A DNA stretch of 64,000 nt from Nocardia sp. NBC_00508. Its GTDB lineage: Bacteria; Actinomycetota; Actinomycetes; Mycobacteriales; Mycobacteriaceae. This document shows positions 35,773 to 45,238 of the stretch, in pieces. The stretch covers positions 2,480,001 through 2,544,000 of the forward strand of contig NZ_CP107852.1 in NCBI RefSeq assembly GCF_036346875.1, written 5' to 3'. The notes beneath the pieces were generated by a model. That model had not been told where the DNA came from, ran no database searches, and saw only the letters and a program-made list of their open reading frames with translations. The position numbers and the translations under genes are program-made. Position 1 is the first letter of the stretch. The number at the start of each line of letters is the position of its first letter.

Positions 35773-37176
35773 CTACAGTCCTTCTCCGGTCTCCGCCGGG
35801 TCGACGACGCCGCGGCCCCGCCGGAACGGGACCGATAGCGCGAAACCGATGCCGAGCAAGGCCAGCAGCACGATGGCGCCGATGGTGGCGACGCGACGCG
35901 GCATCGGATCGACATGGGGCGGCGGTGGGGGCGGTGGAATCGGCCGCGCCACATCGGCTCCCGCGTTCACCGGACGCTCGGGTAGTTGCGCGGTCAGCGC
36001 GGCGAGCGGGTCGACCAGGCCGTGTCCGATCCGGTCGTCGCGTCCGGAGCCAGGTTGCTGTGCAGTGCGGGTGATCCGGTCGATGACCTGCTGCGCCGAC
36101 AGCTGGGGGAACCTGGCGCGCACCAGCGCGGCCAGCCCGGACACGTAGGCGCTGGAAAAGCTCGTCCCATCAATCGTTCCGACGCCCTCGGCAGTCTGCA
36201 CCGAATCGACCAGACCGGTAGCGCCCGGTTTGCTGTCCAGCGAGACGATATTGCGGCCCGGCGCCGCGACCCCCACCCACGGACCGTGGATGGAGAACGG
36301 CGAGGGCGTCCCGTCCGCCTCCACCGAGGCGACCGAGAGCACATACGGCGCGAACCAGGCCGGGCTCACCGCGGTACGCACCGCGCCCCATCCTGTTCCC
36401 TCGTTCTGGCCATCACAAGCCCCACCCTGCTGTATGTTCCCGGCCGCGGCCACCACGACCACATTTCGATCGTAGGCGTATTTCACGGCCGCGCCGAGTG
36501 CGCCGTCGGCCGGGTCCCCGCCCAGCGGCGTGCAGGCGACCTCGGAGATATTGATCACGCCCGCGCCCATGTCCACCGCGCGCACGACCGCCGCGGCCAG
36601 CGTCAGCACGTTGCCGTACCCGGCGCTGGCGATCTTTCCCGGAACCTCCGAACGCGCCCGGTCTTTCGGCTCGTACGCCAGGCTCAGCTGCCGAATGGCG
36701 AGGATCTCCGCATCGGGAGCGACGCCGGAGAACGCGTCGTCGGGGCTGGGCCGGGCGGCGATCAGGCCCGCGACGAGTGTGCCGTGGCCGTCGCAGTCGC
36801 TGGTGCCGTCGGAGTTGGACACGAAGTCGCCGCCGGGTTGCAGCGCGGGCAGCCGCGGATGCCGGTTCACGCCGGTGTCGATCACCGCGACCTTCTGTCC
36901 GCCGCCACGGCTGAACTCCCAGGCCGCGGGCAGGTCCAGAATCCGTTGCGGCAGTGGCGCGTCGCGCGGCGGGCCACCGCCGAGCATCGGCTCGGCGCAC
37001 ACCGAGCGCTGTTCGGTCTCGTCCGGCGGACCGCCCCTGGCATTGACCGCGATCGCGGCGCCGAGCGCGCCGTCATCGATGCCGGGCGGCCCGAGGGCGG
37101 AAGCCGGAGCGGGCGGTGCGAGACAGCTGAGGCCGAGCACCAGCGCGACCCCGGTGAGCCGCAGCGGAACGCTCAT
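35773..37176 (-). CDS. mycP: Mycosin (S8 protease) of the second ESX locus
   Basis: A 467-aa subtilisin-like serine protease anchored at the outer face of the membrane, part of the ESX complex. The signal sequence (about 1-22) is followed by catalytic Asp in VAVIDTGVNRHP, His in DCDGHGTLVAG and Ser in GTSFSSAYVSG. A C-terminal transmembrane helix (about 427-448) precedes a basic tail. I use ATG at 37176; GTG codons up to 37188 are possible starts. It sits between eccD (7 to 19 bases upstream, depending on the start) and eccC (3 bases downstream). Compared with the mycosin at 62-1471 it shares the same architecture but belongs to a different ESX system. Confidence 0.95.
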   Translation of the reverse strand: MSVPLRLTGVALVLGLSCLAPPAPASALGPPGIDDGALGAAIAVNARGGPPDETEQRSVCAEPMLGGGPPRDAPLPQRILDLPAAWEFSRGGGQKVAVIDTGVNRHPRLPALQPGGDFVSNSDGTSDCDGHGTLVAGLIAARPSPDDAFSGVAPDAEILAIRQLSLAYEPKDRARSEVPGKIASAGYGNVLTLAAAVVRAVDMGAGVINISEVACTPLGGDPADGALGAAVKYAYDRNVVVVAAAGNIQQGGACDGQNEGTGWGAVRTAVSPAWFAPYVLSVASVEADGTPSPFSIHGPWVGVAAPGRNIVSLDSKPGATGLVDSVQTAEGVGTIDGTSFSSAYVSGLAALVRARFPQLSAQQVIDRITRTAQQPGSGRDDRIGHGLVDPLAALTAQLPERPVNAGADVARPIPPPPPPPHVDPMPRRVATIGAIVLLALLGIGFALSVPFRRGRGVVDPAETGEGL

Positions 37177-37195
37177 CGCCACAACCACTCCACGA

Positions 37196-38668
37196 TCACA
37201 GGTTTCTTGCCGCCGAGTACAACTCCATGATCCACAGCACCAGCGGGACGACGGTGACGATCAGCAGATATTCGAAGATCTCACCGGCTCGCTTTGTCAC
37301 CGGCGACGTCTCGGTGTGCGGGGCGATGACGCCGAAGCCGACCATCGCCGTCGCGACCGCGAGCAGGATGCCCGCGATCGGCACCAACCACGACGGATGC
37401 CCGACCGCGACGGCGGCGCCGACCGCGACCAGCGTGGTCGCGCCACCGGCGATCAGCGTGCCCGCTTGGATCAGGTCCGCGAACGCCCGCCCGCGCAGGC
37501 ACAGGATCAGGCCGATGACCACGGCCAGTGCGATGCCATGCCATCGCGCCGCGCCCAGCGGGTCCGCGGCCAGCACCGCGCCGATCGTGCCTGCGAGCGT
37601 GCTGCCCAGCAGGATGCCGGATTGGTACTGGTTGGCGGCTTTCGCACGCAGTTCGAGACCCGCCGCCGAGGGCAGCGCGGTGGCGCCGATCGCGCCGATG
37701 TCCTCGATGGTAGGACGCGGTTCGTGATCGGCCGGGTCGATCGCGCCGCCCGCGGTGGGCACCGGCGGGACGGGCAAGCGCGCGGCCGCGACCGCGAGCC
37801 GCGGCGCCGTCGTGACCATGATCAGCGCGGCGACCAGTACGCCGGCCGCGATCTTGGTCGTTTCGACCTCCCATACCATGCGCACCAGCGCGGCGAAGCC
37901 CGCGAACACGGCGGTGGTGACGGCCGCCGCGCACAGCAACGCGCCGACTCCCGTGACGCTGTAGACGACCACGGCCACGACCAGCGCCGTGACCGAGGCG
38001 AGCAGCAGATGCGGACTGCCGAGCGTGTTGGGCACGAAAAACGCGGCGGCCGCGAAGAACAGCACGATCGCGTACAGCGACAGCAGCGTCGCGGCCGGCG
38101 TGGCCTGGTACTTCCGCACGCCGATCACCGCGGCGGTCACCGCGGCGAGCCCGGCCCCCGCGGGCAGGAAGCCGATCGCGAGGCTCGCGCCGCCGTCCTT
38201 GGCCACGGCCAGCAAACCCATCCCGGCGAGCACGCCGACCAGCGCCGTGATCAAGCCCATCCAGCGGGCCGCGACCGGTGACCAGCTGTGGAACGACTCG
38301 CCCGCCAGCCTCGACACCGCGTCGATCACGTCGTCGAACAGGGCGGGGGATTCCTTCGCCGTCACCGACCGCAAGACCAGCAGCTCGCCGTCGAACACCT
38401 CGGCGTCGGTCAGCGTCTGGTTGGGCGGAATCGGGTCGCGCCCGATCCTGGCCAGGGTCCAGTGCTCGGTGCGCAGCGGAGCGCCGTCGTCGTGCTCGGT
38501 GAGGTCGGGAGTACGGGACTCGATCAGTTCCACGATCTCGGTGATGAACGCGGCGATCGGAATCGTCGCGGGCAGCCCCAGATCCAGCTGGGTGTTGCCG
38601 CCGATCACCGAGACTCGGCACAGTTCCGGATCAGCGGCTCCCAAGCCGCTGGTCGACGACTCGGTCAC
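37196..38668 (-). CDS. eccD: EccD, multi-spanning ESX membrane channel component
   Basis: A 490-aa membrane protein. Residues 1-105 form the ubiquitin-like cytoplasmic domain typical of EccD (CRVSVIGGNTQLDLGLPATIPIA and later LTDAEVFDGELLVLRSV). About 11 transmembrane helices fill the rest, from WMGLITALVGVLAGMGLL to the tail WIMELYSAARNL. GTG is used at 38668. It is the first gene of the eccD-mycP-eccC transcript on the minus strand, divergent from eccA, and the shared gap carries inverted-repeat half-sites. Confidence 0.95.
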   Translation of the reverse strand: MTESSTSGLGAADPELCRVSVIGGNTQLDLGLPATIPIAAFITEIVELIESRTPDLTEHDDGAPLRTEHWTLARIGRDPIPPNQTLTDAEVFDGELLVLRSVTAKESPALFDDVIDAVSRLAGESFHSWSPVAARWMGLITALVGVLAGMGLLAVAKDGGASLAIGFLPAGAGLAAVTAAVIGVRKYQATPAATLLSLYAIVLFFAAAAFFVPNTLGSPHLLLASVTALVVAVVVYSVTGVGALLCAAAVTTAVFAGFAALVRMVWEVETTKIAAGVLVAALIMVTTAPRLAVAAARLPVPPVPTAGGAIDPADHEPRPTIEDIGAIGATALPSAAGLELRAKAANQYQSGILLGSTLAGTIGAVLAADPLGAARWHGIALAVVIGLILCLRGRAFADLIQAGTLIAGGATTLVAVGAAVAVGHPSWLVPIAGILLAVATAMVGFGVIAPHTETSPVTKRAGEIFEYLLIVTVVPLVLWIMELYSAARNL

Positions 38669-38722
38669 GGGTTTGCAGACTCCCTACGTTGACTCTGTCC
38701 TGCTTGGCAACGCACTCAATCT

Positions 38723-38769
38723 ATACCGCTGTCTCCCGGTATGCTGAGCGAGAAATCGCAAATACCGTA
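38723..38769. promoter_or_regulatory. Inverted-repeat half-sites in the eccD/eccA divergent promoter
   Basis: ATACCG (38723-38728) and CGGTAT (38737-38742) are inverted copies 8 bases apart, and a further ATACCG lies near 38764. The 122-bp gap must hold the promoters of both eccD and eccA. The pattern suggests one regulator site; its protein is unknown. Confidence 0.4.
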
Positions 38770-38789
38770 AGCTTTGGGGGCTTACCCAC

Positions 38790-40613
38790 ATGACCGGCAA
38801 CCGCCAAGCACAACGCGCCTTCGACGCCGGCGTCTTGTCATTGGGCCTCAGTATCGACGGGCAGGAATCCACCCGTGATCTGGATTACGCGAAGCTTGCG
38901 TTCACCAGGGCGACCGAATGGGATCCCGGTATGTGCGACGCGTGGCTCGGCCGCGCCGCCGCTGGCGAGGTCACCCGGGAAGTTCTGTTCAATCTCTATA
39001 AGACCAGCTCGACCACGCTCTTTCGGGAACAGCGCAGGCTCGGCCTCCGGCCGAGGGAACTCGCGGGCCGATTCGTCGTCGCCCAGTACATCGACTACCC
39101 GCTGGCCAGCTACACCGAGATCTGGCTCGCCCAGGCCGCGCAGCTGATCGGCGACGCCGACCACGACGAGGCCGAACGGGTACTCGACGAGCTGGCCGCG
39201 CATCGCAAAACCCAGCTTTCCCAGCCCGATAAGGAGATCGACGACCGCATCTGCGCCTATGTGCGCGCGGTGCTCCATTACCAGACCCAGCGCTGGCCCG
39301 ACGTGATGACCGTACTGGCCGGTTCCGCGGAGTGGGAAGACCCGTACATGGCCGCCGCCGCGCACGTCATGGTCGGCACCGCGTGCGCCCAGCTCGGGCT
39401 CTTCGGCGAAGCGATCCGCCGGATGGAACAGGCCGAGCAGGGACCGATACCCGCGGCGGCGACCACCGCCCGTTTCTGCCGCGGGCTGTGTCTGCGGGAA
39501 ACCGGCAACGAGGTCGAGGCGCAGGCACTGTTCGAGAAAGTGTTCTCCGAGGCGCCGGATTTCGAGGCCAACACCCAGGCGATGCGAGACCGCAAATACC
39601 GCATCACCGTGACCACGAAAGAACAGATCGACGCGCGCACCAACCGCTGGGATCCGGCCTCGGCGCCCTCGGCGGAACAGATCGGACGCGAGGAACGCGA
39701 CGACAAGGCCAAGCAGATCCTCGAGGCGGCGCGCGCCGAACTCGACGCGCAGATCGGCTTGGCCGCGGTGAAGACCCAGGTAGCCAAGCTGCAAGCCACC
39801 GCGCAACTGGCCAAGATCCGGGCCAAGAAGGGCATGGCCAGCGTGCCGCGCGGCCAGCACCTGGCCTTCACCGGGCCGCCCGGCACCGGCAAGACCACCA
39901 TCGCCAGGGTGGTCGCCAAGATCTATTGCGGGCTCGGACTGTTGAAGACGGACAGTCTCGTCGAGGCCAAGCGCGCGGATTTCGTCGGACAGCACCTGGG
40001 CAGCACCGCGATCAAGACCTCCAAGCTGATCGACAGCGCCATGGACGGCGTGCTGTTCATCGATGAGGCGTACACGCTCATCCAGACCGGCCTGCAGGGT
40101 GGCGACGCGTTCGGCCGCGAAGCGGTGGACACGCTGCTGGCCAGGATGGAAGACGATCGCGACCGGCTCGTGGTGATCATCGCGGGTTACGACGGCGAGA
40201 TCGATCGCCTGCTCGCTGCCAACGACGGCCTGGCCTCCCGCTTCGCCAAGCGGGTGAAATTCGACTCCTACACCCCGCAGGAACTCGGCGAGATCGGCCA
40301 GTTCATCGCGGGGAAGCGGGATTCGGAGGTCTCCGACGAGGCGCTGGCGCTGCTCGTCGCCGCCTGCACCGGGCTGTACGAGAAGGAGAGCACCGACCAG
40401 AGTGGTCAGCCGCGCCGCGCCATCGACCTCGCGGGCAACGGCCGCTTCATCAGGAACGTGATCGAGGCCGCCGAGGAGGAACGCGAATTCCGGCTGGCCA
40501 ATGACGAAACCCTGGACCTGGCCGACCTGGACGAGGCGGTGCTCATGCGCATCGAGGCCGACGACATGCGCAATGCCCTCACGAATGTCCTCGCCACGCT
40601 GAGCGGTGTTTGA
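38790..40613 (+). CDS. eccA: EccA, AAA+ ATPase of the ESX locus
   Basis: A 607-aa cytosolic ATPase of the CbxX/CfxQ type that acts on ESX substrates and their chaperones. The N-terminal half (about 1-290) is TPR-like helical repeats. The AAA+ domain has Walker A FTGPPGTGKTTIA near 356, Walker B VLFIDEAYTL near 418 and the sensor segments LVVIIAGYDGEID and SRFAKRVKFDSYT. The ATG at 38790 has GGGGG about 9 bases upstream. EccA is found in ESX-1, -2, -3 and -5 but not in ESX-4, so this is not an ESX-4-type locus. The gene is divergent from eccD. Confidence 0.95.
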   Translation: MTGNRQAQRAFDAGVLSLGLSIDGQESTRDLDYAKLAFTRATEWDPGMCDAWLGRAAAGEVTREVLFNLYKTSSTTLFREQRRLGLRPRELAGRFVVAQYIDYPLASYTEIWLAQAAQLIGDADHDEAERVLDELAAHRKTQLSQPDKEIDDRICAYVRAVLHYQTQRWPDVMTVLAGSAEWEDPYMAAAAHVMVGTACAQLGLFGEAIRRMEQAEQGPIPAAATTARFCRGLCLRETGNEVEAQALFEKVFSEAPDFEANTQAMRDRKYRITVTTKEQIDARTNRWDPASAPSAEQIGREERDDKAKQILEAARAELDAQIGLAAVKTQVAKLQATAQLAKIRAKKGMASVPRGQHLAFTGPPGTGKTTIARVVAKIYCGLGLLKTDSLVEAKRADFVGQHLGSTAIKTSKLIDSAMDGVLFIDEAYTLIQTGLQGGDAFGREAVDTLLARMEDDRDRLVVIIAGYDGEIDRLLAANDGLASRFAKRVKFDSYTPQELGEIGQFIAGKRDSEVSDEALALLVAACTGLYEKESTDQSGQPRRAIDLAGNGRFIRNVIEAAEEEREFRLANDETLDLADLDEAVLMRIEADDMRNALTNVLATLSGV

Positions 40614-41177
40614 TTTGCAGCGCCTGCGGCGCTGCGTGTTCGCGGCCCCCTTATGGCTCGCGTCCGAGCGACCGCCGCTGGCGACCTCGTCGCGGACGCG
40701 GCGGCCGCTCGGACGCGAGCCGGGCCGCGAACGGGGAATGCTCGGTCTCGCTGCGCTCGAAAACGGGAGTCGGGCCCAGTGGTCACGCAATGCGGAAACC
40801 ACAGCACCTATGATCGCCGACACCCGCGTGGGCTAGTGGCCCGCCGCTGGCAACTCGTCGTGGTTCGCGGCAGCCACTCGGACGCGAGCCCGGCCGCGAA
40901 CGGACAACGCTCGGCCTCGCTGCGCTCGAAAGCGGGAGTCGGGCCCAGTGGTCACGTAGTGCGGAAGCCACAGCTCCTATGTTCGCCGACACCCGTGTGG
41001 GCTAGCGACCGCCGCTGGCAATTCGTCGCGGACACGGCAGCCACTCGGACGCGAGCCCGGCCGCGAACAGGCAATGCTCGGTTTCGCTGCGCTCGAAAAC
41101 GGGAGCTGGGCCAGTGTGGTTGGGTGGCGAGGTGGTTGTCAGACCGTGCCTGCGGCGAACGCGGTGTTGGTTTGGGT
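40614..41177. repeat. About 2.7 degenerate tandem copies of a 168-bp unit
   Basis: A 564-bp gap between eccA and eccB, which converge on it. It contains imperfect copies of a roughly 168-bp unit beginning near 40668, 40837 and 41005 (for example GGACGCGAGC at 40711, 40880 and 41047). Each copy has the ring CTCGCTGCGCTCG and a GGGAGTCGGGCCCAGTGG-like segment; the third is truncated near 41120. Open frames across it are repeat artefacts. No gene, hairpin terminator or RNA signature is clear. Confidence 0.8.
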
Positions 41178-42629
41178 CTACCGTCCGGACGGCAGTGTGT
41201 CGTGGCTGACGAGCGCGTCGCGGGGCGTGAGAGTCGGGCCGGGCACCAATTGGCCGACGATCGGCCACGGAGCCAGCCGTGGCTTCGATTCCAGGCCTAG
41301 CACCGCCGCGGTCTCCGCGTCGGGGATGCCGTAGCGAATGCCGTTGTCGCCCACGTAGAACAATGTGCCGCGCCGAGCGCTGTCCGGATCGATGCCGGTG
41401 ACCTGAACGTATTCGCCGGTGCCCGGCGGAATGTAGGCCCTGTCCACACGCTCGCCCGTACCGTCGGCGGTGGCCAGCTCGACCGGCGTGGACGAGGAGG
41501 GCAGCGGCACTTTGCGACCGGCCAGGATGGTCACCGTCGCCGCCGGATCGTCCGCTTCCCTCGACCAGGATGTGCAGCCGACCGGCGCGTCCTCGGCGGC
41601 CATGATTTTCGGCGTCTCCCGCGGGAAGTGGTCGAGCGGGAGCCGGTCGAGTACCGGGACGCCGGTGAGGCGGTCCGGGGGCACCGTGGTGATCTCGCTC
41701 ATACCTTGGGAATTCGCGTTCCGGATGACCTGCGCGGCGAACGGCGACACCCGCTGCACACCATCGGCGAGCACCACGTAGAGGTCGTCGGCGACCACGC
41801 CGCGCACCCGCACCACGCCGCCGACCGGCACGCCGGACAGCTTGCCGGGTCCTGGCTCGCCGACCCGCTCGATCTGGGGCGGCGCCAAGGCGGCGACCTG
41901 GGTCGCGGCGTTCAACAACCCGGTGCTGATCGGCCGCGGCTGGTAGGTGCGCAGGTTCAGCGACTGGGCCATCACGGAGTCCTTCGGATCGACCTCCGCG
42001 CGCTTGCCGTCGAACAGCAGGAAGGTCTTGCCCTCCCGGACCACCAACAGCGCCGCGTCGGCGCCGAGCGGCAGGGCGCCGCCGTCCGCGTCGGTCGCCA
42101 GACCACCCGCGATCACCGTGGTGTTCACGCCGGGCGACCGCGCCGCGCTCCCCGCGGAGGACAACTGCACCGCGTCGCACAGGGTCCAGATCGACCGCTT
42201 CCCCGCCGACGAGCCGGGCAGCGAGGCGGGTGCGCCGGGGATGCCGAGCAGCGCACCGCGGGACAGCGCGGCGAGCTTGGATTCTTTGACCGAGGTGGGT
42301 GATTCGCTGCTCTGGGTGATCAGCCGCGCCGAGGCCAGATTCAGCACCGGATGCAGGGTGTCGCCGACGACGGCATAGAGCGCGCCGCTCTCCTTGGCCA
42401 TCACGATCTTCGCGTCGTCGACCGAGCCCTGCGGTCGCAGGAACGCCAGAATCGCGGCGCCCGCCACCACCAGCAGGCCGAGCACCGCACCGACGACGAG
42501 GGACCGGGACTGCGAGCGCATCGGGTCGTGCAGCATCCGCACGTCCCTGCGCACGAGCGCGTGCTCGTAACGGCGTAGCAGGAATCGGTAGCCGTTGACT
42601 TGAGCACGCGTGGTCAACTGGGCCGGCAC
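41178..42629 (-). CDS. eccB: EccB, ESX core component of the second locus
   Basis: A 483-aa single-pass periplasmic core protein. It begins MPAQLTTRAQVNGYRFLLRR with the family signature RRDVRMLHDPMRSQ, followed by one helix (about residues 43-64, LVVGAVLGLLVVAGAAILAF). It ends about 20 residues after TLFYVGDNGIRYGIPD, a segment shared with the first EccB (TMFYVADTGVRFGI). GTG is used at 42629 behind GGAGGATTC. It is divergent from eccE and, with EccC, D and E, forms the membrane complex. Confidence 0.96.
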   Translation of the reverse strand: MPAQLTTRAQVNGYRFLLRRYEHALVRRDVRMLHDPMRSQSRSLVVGAVLGLLVVAGAAILAFLRPQGSVDDAKIVMAKESGALYAVVGDTLHPVLNLASARLITQSSESPTSVKESKLAALSRGALLGIPGAPASLPGSSAGKRSIWTLCDAVQLSSAGSAARSPGVNTTVIAGGLATDADGGALPLGADAALLVVREGKTFLLFDGKRAEVDPKDSVMAQSLNLRTYQPRPISTGLLNAATQVAALAPPQIERVGEPGPGKLSGVPVGGVVRVRGVVADDLYVVLADGVQRVSPFAAQVIRNANSQGMSEITTVPPDRLTGVPVLDRLPLDHFPRETPKIMAAEDAPVGCTSWSREADDPAATVTILAGRKVPLPSSSTPVELATADGTGERVDRAYIPPGTGEYVQVTGIDPDSARRGTLFYVGDNGIRYGIPDAETAAVLGLESKPRLAPWPIVGQLVPGPTLTPRDALVSHDTLPSGR

Positions 42630-42722
42630 GAATCCTCCGAACGGGACGCGGGTGGATCGGGGGCGACATGGTCGCGCGGCTCTACAGTAGCGAAGCCGCG
42701 GAAGTTCGGTCCATGATGAGCC

Positions 42723-44447
42723 ATGGCGTCAACGACGGCCGACCGGGCCACACAGGTTTCAGCTCCGCCGCTGCACTCCCGACAATTCTGGTTGTTCCGG
42801 ACTCTCCCGCTTCGCCTGGTACTCCCAGTATTGCTGCTGGCCATCGTCGTTGCGCTGATCGCGGTGGCGTTCGACGCGCCGACCTATGCCGCGGTCGCGG
42901 GCGGCGCGCTGATCGTGCTGCTCGGGCTGGTGCGCCGGCGCGGAACCTGCCTGGCCGCGTTTCTCGCCGAAGAATTCACTTTCCGGTGGCACGCGTTTCG
43001 CCACCGTTCGGCCGCGGTCAACCACGCGCCGTTCGACGTGCCGCTGCCCGACGGCGGCAGCTACGGCATGCGCTGGGACGGCACCCGGCTGATCACCGTA
43101 CTGCGGATCGACGCGCAGCCGCGCGGCGTCACCCTGCTCAGTCCGAGCGGGCTGAACACCGGCGAGATGGTTCCGCTGCCCGAAATCGCCCGCTGCCTGC
43201 ACCAATTCGATATCGGGCTGGCCTCGATCGACGTGATCAGCACCGGATCCCGCACCTCCGACGCGGGCCAGGTGGCCCGGCTCTACGAGCAGATCCTCGG
43301 GCCGCTGCCCGCGGTCGCGCACCGCACGGTGTGGGTCGTGCTCCGCTTGGATCCGCTGGCCAACGCTCCCGCGGTGGACCGGCGCGGCGGCGGCTCCACC
43401 GGAACCCTGCGCTCGGCGATCGTGGCCACCCGCCGGGTGGCCAACCGGCTGGCCGCCCGCGACCTCACCGTGTCGGTTTTGTCGGCCGCCGAAATCACCT
43501 CCGCGGTGCACGAATTGACCCGTGGCGCTGCTCTCGACCGGCTCACCGAGACCCAGCACGGCGTCGAGCACGACGGCATCCACTCGGCCGTCTATCGGAT
43601 GGCGCCGGAGGCCCTCGGTCCACGCGGGCTCGCCGAGGTCTGGGCGACACCGAGTCTGGCGACCACCGTGACTTTGCGCTTGCGGCAGGCGACCGGGACG
43701 ACCACGCGGCCGCACGACGCCGGGCCCGCCACCATCGCGGTGACCGCGACCGTTCGCTTCGATTCGCGTGTCCGGCCACTCGACGTGCATATCCCTGGGC
43801 TGCTGCCCATGTCGGGCAAACACCGCCGGGCGTTGTTGCAATACCTGCCGGTCGACACCCAGGGTCCGCAGCTGCCGATCGACAGCTACCTGGGCACGCC
43901 GGAATCCCTGGCCGATCTGTTCACCCCGATCACCGGATGCGGCCAGGTGATCGGCGCCGACTCCTCCGGCCAGGGTGTGGCGCTGCCGCTGGTCGGGCAG
44001 TACGTGCGCCGGGTCGAGATCATCGGGGCGCTGCTCATCGCCAAACAGGTGATCCTGCGGGCGATCGCGTTGGGCGCCACCGTGGTCGTGCACACCAATC
44101 GGCACGACGCGTGGCGCTCGATGGTGGCGTACGTCGACGCGCCGCACTCGCTGTCGCTCGCATCGTGGTCGGCCGGGTCGCAGCAGGCGAGCCTACATCG
44201 GTCGGCAACGGTATTCGTCTACGACGGCATTCCGCCGTCCACGCACCATTCCGACGCGACGGTCGTCGCGCTGCGTTCGGAGACGGACGGCGCCGAACCA
44301 TTCGACGCCGACGTCACCCTGATCGAGGATCCCGAGACGGCGAACCTCGTCACCGTACGAACCGCGACCGGAACCGCCACCGTCTATATGGTCGCCACCC
44401 CGGCAGAGATGAACTACCTCGGCACGCCGATCGCGCTGTCGTACTGA
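42723..44447 (+). CDS. eccE: EccE, ESX peripheral membrane subunit of the second locus
   Basis: A 574-aa ESX component. Two transmembrane helices (about residues 30-73) precede a long soluble domain. Shared EccE motifs include EMVPLPEIARCLHQFDIGLASIDVIS, QILGPLPAVAHRTVW and TGCGQVIGADSSGQGV. ATG at 42723 has only a weak binding site; the 93-bp gap to the divergent eccB must hold both promoters. EccE sits at the edge of the hexameric complex and contacts MycP in other systems. Confidence 0.94.
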   Translation: MASTTADRATQVSAPPLHSRQFWLFRTLPLRLVLPVLLLAIVVALIAVAFDAPTYAAVAGGALIVLLGLVRRRGTCLAAFLAEEFTFRWHAFRHRSAAVNHAPFDVPLPDGGSYGMRWDGTRLITVLRIDAQPRGVTLLSPSGLNTGEMVPLPEIARCLHQFDIGLASIDVISTGSRTSDAGQVARLYEQILGPLPAVAHRTVWVVLRLDPLANAPAVDRRGGGSTGTLRSAIVATRRVANRLAARDLTVSVLSAAEITSAVHELTRGAALDRLTETQHGVEHDGIHSAVYRMAPEALGPRGLAEVWATPSLATTVTLRLRQATGTTTRPHDAGPATIAVTATVRFDSRVRPLDVHIPGLLPMSGKHRRALLQYLPVDTQGPQLPIDSYLGTPESLADLFTPITGCGQVIGADSSGQGVALPLVGQYVRRVEIIGALLIAKQVILRAIALGATVVVHTNRHDAWRSMVAYVDAPHSLSLASWSAGSQQASLHRSATVFVYDGIPPSTHHSDATVVALRSETDGAEPFDADVTLIEDPETANLVTVRTATGTATVYMVATPAEMNYLGTPIALSY

Positions 44448-44472
44448 TTACCTCTCCTGAACCGCGAACCGT

Positions 44473-44511
44473 CGAACGGCCCGTCCGCCCTTACCGAGAA
44501 CGGGCCGTTCG
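44473..44511. terminator. Hairpin between convergent eccE and esx genes
   Basis: CGAACGGCCCGT and ACGGGCCGTTCG are perfect 12-bp inverted arms around a 15-base loop. It lies 26 bases after the eccE stop and 20 bases before the esx stop on the opposite strand, so it can serve as a two-way terminator. Confidence 0.8.
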
Positions 44512-44530
44512 TGGTCTCTGCGGGTGCGGC

Positions 44531-44818
44531 TCAGCCGGAGAAGCTGTTGTACACCTTCTGGTCGGCGTGCTGAGCGTTGCCGAGCGCGCGGTCGACCGCG
44601 TCACGCAGCCGCTCCAGAATGTCGGCGGTGTCGCCGAATTCGGTGGTCCACGCGGTGTGTGCGGCGCGGAAACCCTCGGCAGACTCGTTGTCCTCCCACG
44701 CCACGTTGATCAGCTTGGCCGCGGCCTCCTCCAGATTGGAGATCTGGGTCTGCAGGCCGCGGTAGTGTCCGTCCAGCTGATCCATCAGCGGCACCAGGTA
44801 CTTGGGGTCGTAGAGCAT
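44531..44818 (-). CDS. WXG100-family ESX protein (EsxA-like), atypical motif
   Basis: A 95-aa helical-hairpin protein of the WXG100 superfamily, expected to be secreted as a heterodimer with the product of the neighbouring esx gene. The turn reads NVAWEDNESAEGF, so the Trp is kept but Gly is replaced (WED instead of WxG). No YxxxD/E export signal is visible at the C-terminus. ATG at 44818 follows GAAAGGACCCGAG. It is the second gene of the esx pair, 37 bases after the first. Confidence 0.88.
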   Translation of the reverse strand: MLYDPKYLVPLMDQLDGHYRGLQTQISNLEEAAAKLINVAWEDNESAEGFRAAHTAWTTEFGDTADILERLRDAVDRALGNAQHADQKVYNSFSG

Positions 44819-44855
44819 CTCGGGTCCTTTCGTAGGAGATGGGTCGGCGCCGCGC

Positions 44856-45152
44856 TCAGACCAGGTTGGTGAACGAGTCGACGTTCTCGGCGTCGACGTT
44901 GTTCTTCGTCTGGCTGCCCTCGAAGATCTTCGAGGTCATGTCGTCCAGCTTGCTGTTCAGGCGGGCGCCTTCGTCCTGCCATGCCTGAGCGGCCCGGCCG
45001 CACGCGTCGTTGGCGTCACCCTGCCAGCCCGGCTTGGCGGCCTCGATGTCGCTGCCGATGTTGCTGATCGTCGACTTGATCTGACCGACGGCCGTCATGA
45101 ACTCGTTCACGACCTGGGCGGCCGCGGCATCGTCGAGACTTACCTTTGACAT
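44856..45152 (-). CDS. WXG100-family ESX protein (EsxB-like)
   Basis: A 98-aa helix-turn-helix protein with the canonical turn KPGWQGDANDACGRAAQAW. It should pair with the adjacent 95-aa protein. The C-terminal tail ENVDSFTNLV has no Tyr and thus no YxxxD/E signal, so export may depend on the partner or another signal. AAAGG precedes the ATG at 45152. It heads a two-gene unit just downstream of the espG gene. Confidence 0.92.
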   Translation of the reverse strand: MSKVSLDDAAAAQVVNEFMTAVGQIKSTISNIGSDIEAAKPGWQGDANDACGRAAQAWQDEGARLNSKLDDMTSKIFEGSQTKNNVDAENVDSFTNLV

Positions 45153-45238
45153 TTTGTGACCTTTCTTCGTCTGTCGTCATTCATGTTCACGGTTCACGTT
45201 TCCCGGGTTTTCGCACGCAGCTCTCGACGACGCGCGAG

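Noticed and set aside
40614..41177. CRISPR array in the eccA-eccB gap
   Set aside because: The repeats are about 168 bp and diverged, not 25-40 bp repeats with unique spacers, and no cas genes are present.
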